Origin: Streptomyces sp. NBC_00376
GTDB lineage: Bacteria; Actinomycetota; Actinomycetes; Streptomycetales; Streptomycetaceae
Direction of reading: 5' to 3'
Assembly (NCBI RefSeq): GCF_036077095.1
Contig: NZ_CP107960.1
Span: 7,688,001 to 7,752,000, forward strand
Length of the DNA: 64,000 nucleotides
Part shown: positions 60,467 through 64,000 of the stretch, one piece after another
How positions within the stretch are numbered: the stretch's first letter is position 1
How the letters are laid out: each line of letters starts with the position of its first letter
The notes under the pieces: model-generated
What the model saw: the letters and a program-made list of their open reading frames with translations, nothing else
What the model was told of the DNA's origin: nothing
The model's database searches: none
Translations under genes and position numbers: made by a program

Positions 60467-61657
60467 GTGTTTCGACATCACTCCCGCCCTCTGGTCAGTG
60501 CGCCCGCCGAGACCGCGGTTCTCGCCCTGCTTCTTGCGGAGGGGCCGCTCAGCAGAGTGGAACTGGCACGGCGGACGGGACTCTCCTCGACCGCGGTCAC
60601 CAAGGCGGCCAGGCCCCTCATCGACGACGGCTATCTGTACGAACTTCCGCCCGAGCGCACCGCGCCCGGTGCGGGCCGACCGGTCAACCCGCTCGCGGTC
60701 GACCCCGACCGGGAGTACTTCATCGGACTGAAGATCAGTGGCGACCAGGTCTTCGGCGCCGTCTGCGATCTGCGGGCCGGGATCCGGGCCACCGCGGGCC
60801 GGCCGCTCGACGGCTGCACCCCCGGGGCCGTCGCCGAGCTGACCGCCGAACTGGTCGACGAACTGCTCGACACCGAACCCGCGTTCCGGGCCCGGACCCG
60901 ACACCTCGGCGTCGCGGTCAACGGGGACGTGGACCGCGAAAGCGGCCGACTCCGCCACTCCGGCCTGCTGGGCTGGCGCGAGGTCCCGCTCGCGGAACTG
61001 CTCACCGAATCCACTGGCCTGGCAGTAACCGTCGAGAACGACGTCAGGGCCCTGACCATCGCGGAGCACTGGTTCGGCGAGGGCATCGGCACCGAATACT
61101 TCGCGCTGGTCACCATCGGTGCGGGCATCGGTTCCGCGCTCGTCGTCAACGGGCAGCTGATCAGGGGGGCGTACGGCGTCGCGGGGGAGGTCGGACACCT
61201 CTGCGTCGACCCGACCGGTCCGCGCTGCCGCTGTGGGGGGCGCGGCTGCGTCGAAGCGATCGCCTCGACCGACGCGATCCTCGCGGCGGTCCGCCAGGCC
61301 ACCGCGGAGCCGCACCTCACGTTCGGCGAGGCCGCCGACGTCGCCCGGGAGGGCCACCCGGCAGCCCGCGAAGCCTTCGCCAGGGCCGGACACGCCATCG
61401 GGGTCGGCATCTCCGCACTGGTCAGCCTCGTCGGCCCGGAGCGTGTCGTCGTCAGCGGCGAAGGCGCCGACGCCTACGACCTGTTCAGCCGTCACATCCA
61501 GGACGCGTACGCCGAACACGCCTTCGGGGCGGCTTCCCGGTGCCCGCTGTCGCTGCGGCCGCTCCCTTGGGAGGAATGGGCCCGAGGCGGTGCTGCCGTG
61601 GCCATCCAGGCCCTCTTCCCGCAGTACGCGGCCACCACCACGATCGGCGTCGGCTGA
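60467..61657 (+). CDS. ROK family transcriptional regulator (sugar repressor)
   Basis: A 396-residue ROK regulator. The HTH (about 12-62) includes ETAVLALLLAEGPLSRVELARRTGLSSTAVTKAARPLIDDGYL. The ROK domain holds YFIGLKISGDQVFGAVCDLRAG, VTVENDVRALTIAEHWFGEG, GAYGVAGEVGHLCVDPTGPRCRCGGRGCVEA, so the zinc element CRCGGRGC is complete, and ISALVSLVGPERVVVSGEGADAYDLF. GTG at 60467 was chosen; a TTG at 60449 lies inside the operator. No SD precedes GTG, so it may be leaderless. It probably represses the alpha-galactosidase and the transporter behind it. Confidence 0.88.
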   Translation: MFRHHSRPLVSAPAETAVLALLLAEGPLSRVELARRTGLSSTAVTKAARPLIDDGYLYELPPERTAPGAGRPVNPLAVDPDREYFIGLKISGDQVFGAVCDLRAGIRATAGRPLDGCTPGAVAELTAELVDELLDTEPAFRARTRHLGVAVNGDVDRESGRLRHSGLLGWREVPLAELLTESTGLAVTVENDVRALTIAEHWFGEGIGTEYFALVTIGAGIGSALVVNGQLIRGAYGVAGEVGHLCVDPTGPRCRCGGRGCVEAIASTDAILAAVRQATAEPHLTFGEAADVAREGHPAAREAFARAGHAIGVGISALVSLVGPERVVVSGEGADAYDLFSRHIQDAYAEHAFGAASRCPLSLRPLPWEEWARGGAAVAIQALFPQYAATTTIGVG

Positions 61658-61778
61658 GCACTCCCGCAGCCGTCGCGTACGACTCCCTGGCCGACGCCTT
61701 CCTCTGCCGGCAAGCAATGACGAAGGCGTCGGCCGGGCAGCACATCCACTCCGCCACACCCACACAGAAGGATGCGAC

Positions 61779-63062
61779 ATGAGCACACGCATACCAGAGC
61801 ATAGCCGACGCGGATTCCTCAGGGGATCGCTGCTCGTCGTCGCCGGAACCGTCCTGTCGGCCGCGTGCAGCACCGATCCCACCGGCGGTTCCTCCTCCGG
61901 AGCGAAGACCACCCTCAACGTCTGGTACCACGCCTACGGCGAGGCCGGGACCCAGCAGGCGGTGCTCCGCTACGCCACGGCCTTCACCAAGGCCAACCCC
62001 GACATAGCCGTGAAGGTGACTTGGGTCCCGGGCGACTACTCGGCGAAGGTCAACGCGACCCTGCTGACCGACGCCGCCCCCGACGTGTTCGAGATTGGCG
62101 ACTTCAAGGAGAGCCTCGTCCACCGCGGCCAGATCGCCGCCCTCGACGACGTGTACGGCACCGCCAAGAGCGACTTCAACACGAACGCCGTCGAGGCGGT
62201 CACCGTCGACGGCAAGCTCTACGGCGTCAAGATGATCGACGACGTCATGATGCTGTACTACCGCAAGAGCGTCCTGTCGAAGGCCGGTATCACCCCGCCC
62301 ACGACCTTCGACGGTCTCGTCGCCGCGGCGAAGGCCCTGACCACGAAGAAGAACAAGGGCCTGTTCATCGGCAACGACGGTCTCGGCGACTCTGCGACCA
62401 ACGCCGTCTGGTCCAACGGCGGCGACCTCGTGACCCCCGAGGGCAAGGTGGCGTTCGGATCGGCACCGGCACTCGAAGCGCTGACCGGCCTGAAGCGACT
62501 GCACGACGACAAGTCGCTGCTGCTCGGCTTCACCACCGACTGGTGGGACCCCGCCGCCCTCACCCAGGGCGTCGTGCCGATGCAGTGGAGCGGCCTGTGG
62601 GCGAATCCCGCGATCAAGTCCGCGCTCGGCGACGACTTCGGCGTGCTGCCGTGGCCCGCCTTCAAGGCCGGCGGCGCCCCCGTCGTCCGCGTCGGCGGCT
62701 GGACCAGCTGTGTCAATGCCAAGGGCAAGAACGTGGCCGCGGCGAAGAAGTTCGTCCAGTGGCTGTGGGTCCAGCAGACCGACCTGCAGAAGGACTTCGC
62801 CGAGAGCTACGGCTTCCACGTCCCGCCGCGCAGGACCGTCGCGGCGTCCGCGGAGAAGCTCTCCCAGGGCACGGCCAAGGAGGCCGTGGTGCTCGCCGAC
62901 AAGCACGGGAAGCACTTCCCGGGAACCTGGGACACCGCCGTGAGCAACATGTTCAACGCGGCCGCGATGAAGATCGTCGAGGGGCAGGGCGATCCTGCCG
63001 CCCTTCTGGCCGACGCGGTGAAGAAGGCCCAGCGCGAGATCGACAAGCAGCTCGGCCGATGA
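61779..63062 (+). CDS. Sugar ABC transporter substrate-binding lipoprotein
   Basis: A 427-residue extracellular solute-binding protein, family 1. The N-terminus has SRRGFLRGSLLVVAGTVLSAACS: a Tat-like RR (10-11) and a lipobox ending at Cys31. The rest has LNVWYHAYGEAGTQQAVLRYATAFTKANPDIAVKVTW, DVFEIGDFKESLV, MLYYRKSVLSKAGITPPTTFDGLVAAAKAL and a C-terminal AAMKIVEGQGDPAALLADAVKKAQREID. It captures a sugar, probably an alpha-galactoside, for the downstream permease. ATG at 61779; its stop overlaps the permease start (ATGA). Confidence 0.92.
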   Translation: MSTRIPEHSRRGFLRGSLLVVAGTVLSAACSTDPTGGSSSGAKTTLNVWYHAYGEAGTQQAVLRYATAFTKANPDIAVKVTWVPGDYSAKVNATLLTDAAPDVFEIGDFKESLVHRGQIAALDDVYGTAKSDFNTNAVEAVTVDGKLYGVKMIDDVMMLYYRKSVLSKAGITPPTTFDGLVAAAKALTTKKNKGLFIGNDGLGDSATNAVWSNGGDLVTPEGKVAFGSAPALEALTGLKRLHDDKSLLLGFTTDWWDPAALTQGVVPMQWSGLWANPAIKSALGDDFGVLPWPAFKAGGAPVVRVGGWTSCVNAKGKNVAAAKKFVQWLWVQQTDLQKDFAESYGFHVPPRRTVAASAEKLSQGTAKEAVVLADKHGKHFPGTWDTAVSNMFNAAAMKIVEGQGDPAALLADAVKKAQREIDKQLGR

Positions 63063-64000
63063 GCCAGTCGACGGACCTCACACTGAAGCCCGAGCATGCC
63101 GGGCGGCGCCCCGCGGTCATCCCGCGCGGCGCCGCGCGGCCCGGCCGGGCACGTCCCGGCCGGGCCGGCTGGGCCGCGTTCGTCCTGCTGACCGCGCCGA
63201 TGCTGATCGGCCTCGGTCTCTTCAAGTACGTCGCGATCGGCTGGAGTTTCCTGCTCAGCCTCAGCGACGCGCGCGGCACCATCGCCCTCGGCCACTGGGT
63301 CGGGCTCGAGAACTATCGCAGGCTCCTGTCCGACCAGGAGTTCCGCGGCTCCCTCGTCCAGATCCTGCTGTTCACCGCCTTCATCGTGCCGCTCACCTTC
63401 GCGGCCTCGCTCGGTCTCGCCCTGCTGGTGCACCGGATCAGACGGGGCCGGGCGCTGTTCCGTACCACCTTCCTCATCCCGGCGGCCGTCTCGTACGTCG
63501 CCGCGTCGCTGCTGTGGAAGATGTCCCTGTTCAACGGCCTCCCGGCGGGTATCGCCAACACGATCGGAGGCTGGTTCGGAGCGGATCCCGTTCCCTGGCT
63601 CCAGTCCACCTCGCCGCCGCTCTACTGGGTGGCGCTCGTCACCCTGCGGCTCTGGCTCCAGGTCGGCTTCTACATGGTGCTGTTCCTGGCCGGACTCCAG
63701 GCCATCCCCAAGGAGTTGTACGAAGCCGCCGCACTCGACGGCGCCACCGGCAGGCGGCTCCTGACCAAGATCACCCTGCCCATGCTGCGCAACACCTCCG
63801 TCGCCGTACTGATGCTGCTGTTCATCGCCGCCTTCCAGGCCTTCGACGAGTTCTACAACCTGTTCAACAGCGGTCTCTCCGGAACGGCCACCGCCCCCGT
63901 GCAGACACCGCTGGTCCACCTCTACAACACCGCCATGGGCAGCCAGAACTACGGCATCGGCTCGGCCGGAGCCTTCGTCCTCACCGCCCTCATCATCGGA
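63059..64000 (+). CDS. Sugar ABC transporter permease, MalF type (partial)
   Basis: The first 314 codons of a permease that runs off the right edge. ATG at 63059 overlaps the stop of the binding-protein gene. After a basic, Arg-rich N-terminus (about 36 residues), helices are seen at LTAPMLIGLGLFKYVAIG, SLVQILLFTAFIVPLTFAASLGLALL and onward. The conserved EAA loop reads YEAAALDGATGRRLLTKITLPMLRN (about 221-245). It makes up half of the membrane channel; a second permease presumably lies beyond the window. The substrate is an alpha-galactoside by context. Confidence 0.9.
   Translation, partial: MSQSTDLTLKPEHAGRRPAVIPRGAARPGRARPGRAGWAAFVLLTAPMLIGLGLFKYVAIGWSFLLSLSDARGTIALGHWVGLENYRRLLSDQEFRGSLVQILLFTAFIVPLTFAASLGLALLVHRIRRGRALFRTTFLIPAAVSYVAASLLWKMSLFNGLPAGIANTIGGWFGADPVPWLQSTSPPLYWVALVTLRLWLQVGFYMVLFLAGLQAIPKELYEAAALDGATGRRLLTKITLPMLRNTSVAVLMLLFIAAFQAFDEFYNLFNSGLSGTATAPVQTPLVHLYNTAMGSQNYGIGSAGAFVLTALIIG

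Overview
This is about 64 kb of high-GC actinobacterial chromosome. Strong third-position G/C bias, GTG starts, Tat and lipoprotein exporters, the MurT/GatD pair and several small families typical of the genus point to Streptomyces. There are no rRNA or tRNA genes, IS elements, prophage or CRISPR arrays that I can see. Names rest on motifs read by eye from translations; no database search was possible.

Layout. 1-4.6 kb: a minus-strand operon with a GH78 alpha-L-rhamnosidase, a sugar-binding lipoprotein and a permease that runs off the left edge. 4.9-16.3 kb: mostly housekeeping (PhoD phosphatase, CtaG-type oxidase assembly protein, PfkA, MurT-GatD, peptide deformylase, a TetR/acyl-CoA dehydrogenase pair, glutathione peroxidase, an XRE-cupin/GNAT pair). 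16.3-25.4 kb: a membrane and stress-like accessory block (ClC channel, DUF2252, a decayed GH15, cation/proton antiporter, SDR, DUF6325, SHOCT, DUF6011 proteins). 25.4-42.1 kb: TesB thioesterase, DUF3516-type helicase, YdjM-like membrane protein, a heterodimeric ABC exporter, a Tat-exported Gfo/Idh/MocA protein, a large FAD/Fe-S D-2-hydroxyacid dehydrogenase, a MarR regulator divergent from a homodimeric ABC exporter, a 19-codon peptide gene and an MltG-like protein. 42.1-47.6 kb: an aliphatic sulfonate operon (ssuC-ssuB-ssuA-ssuD plus a flavoprotein) preceded by a cysteine-ended leader peptide; ssuC is frameshifted. 48.1-52.5 kb: a rearrangement scar. 52.5-64 kb: a ROK regulator, a baeRF-type protein, several orphans, and an alpha-galactosidase locus (GH36, phosphodiesterase, ROK repressor, sugar-binding protein, permease running off the right edge).

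The most unusual stretch is 48485-50265. Four gene fragments abut: the 3' end of a SARP regulator, the 3' end of a ketosynthase III, the 5' end of an FkbH-like protein, and the 3' end of a GNAT acetyltransferase fused in frame to FkbH. The neighbouring GH89 gene lost its 3' end, breaking in what looks like the start of a ricin-type lectin domain, and now reads antisense into the chimera. The KSIII-FkbH neighbours recall tetronate/glyceryl-ACP polyketide clusters, so this may be the remains of a deleted biosynthetic cluster.

Regulatory signals: a Pho-box-like repeat before phoD, palindromes between divergent regulator/target pairs (TetR/acyl-CoA dehydrogenase, MarR/ABC, ROK/GH36), several strong hairpin terminators, and three gene-disrupting single-base shifts, two of them in C/G runs, which could be mutations or sequencing errors.
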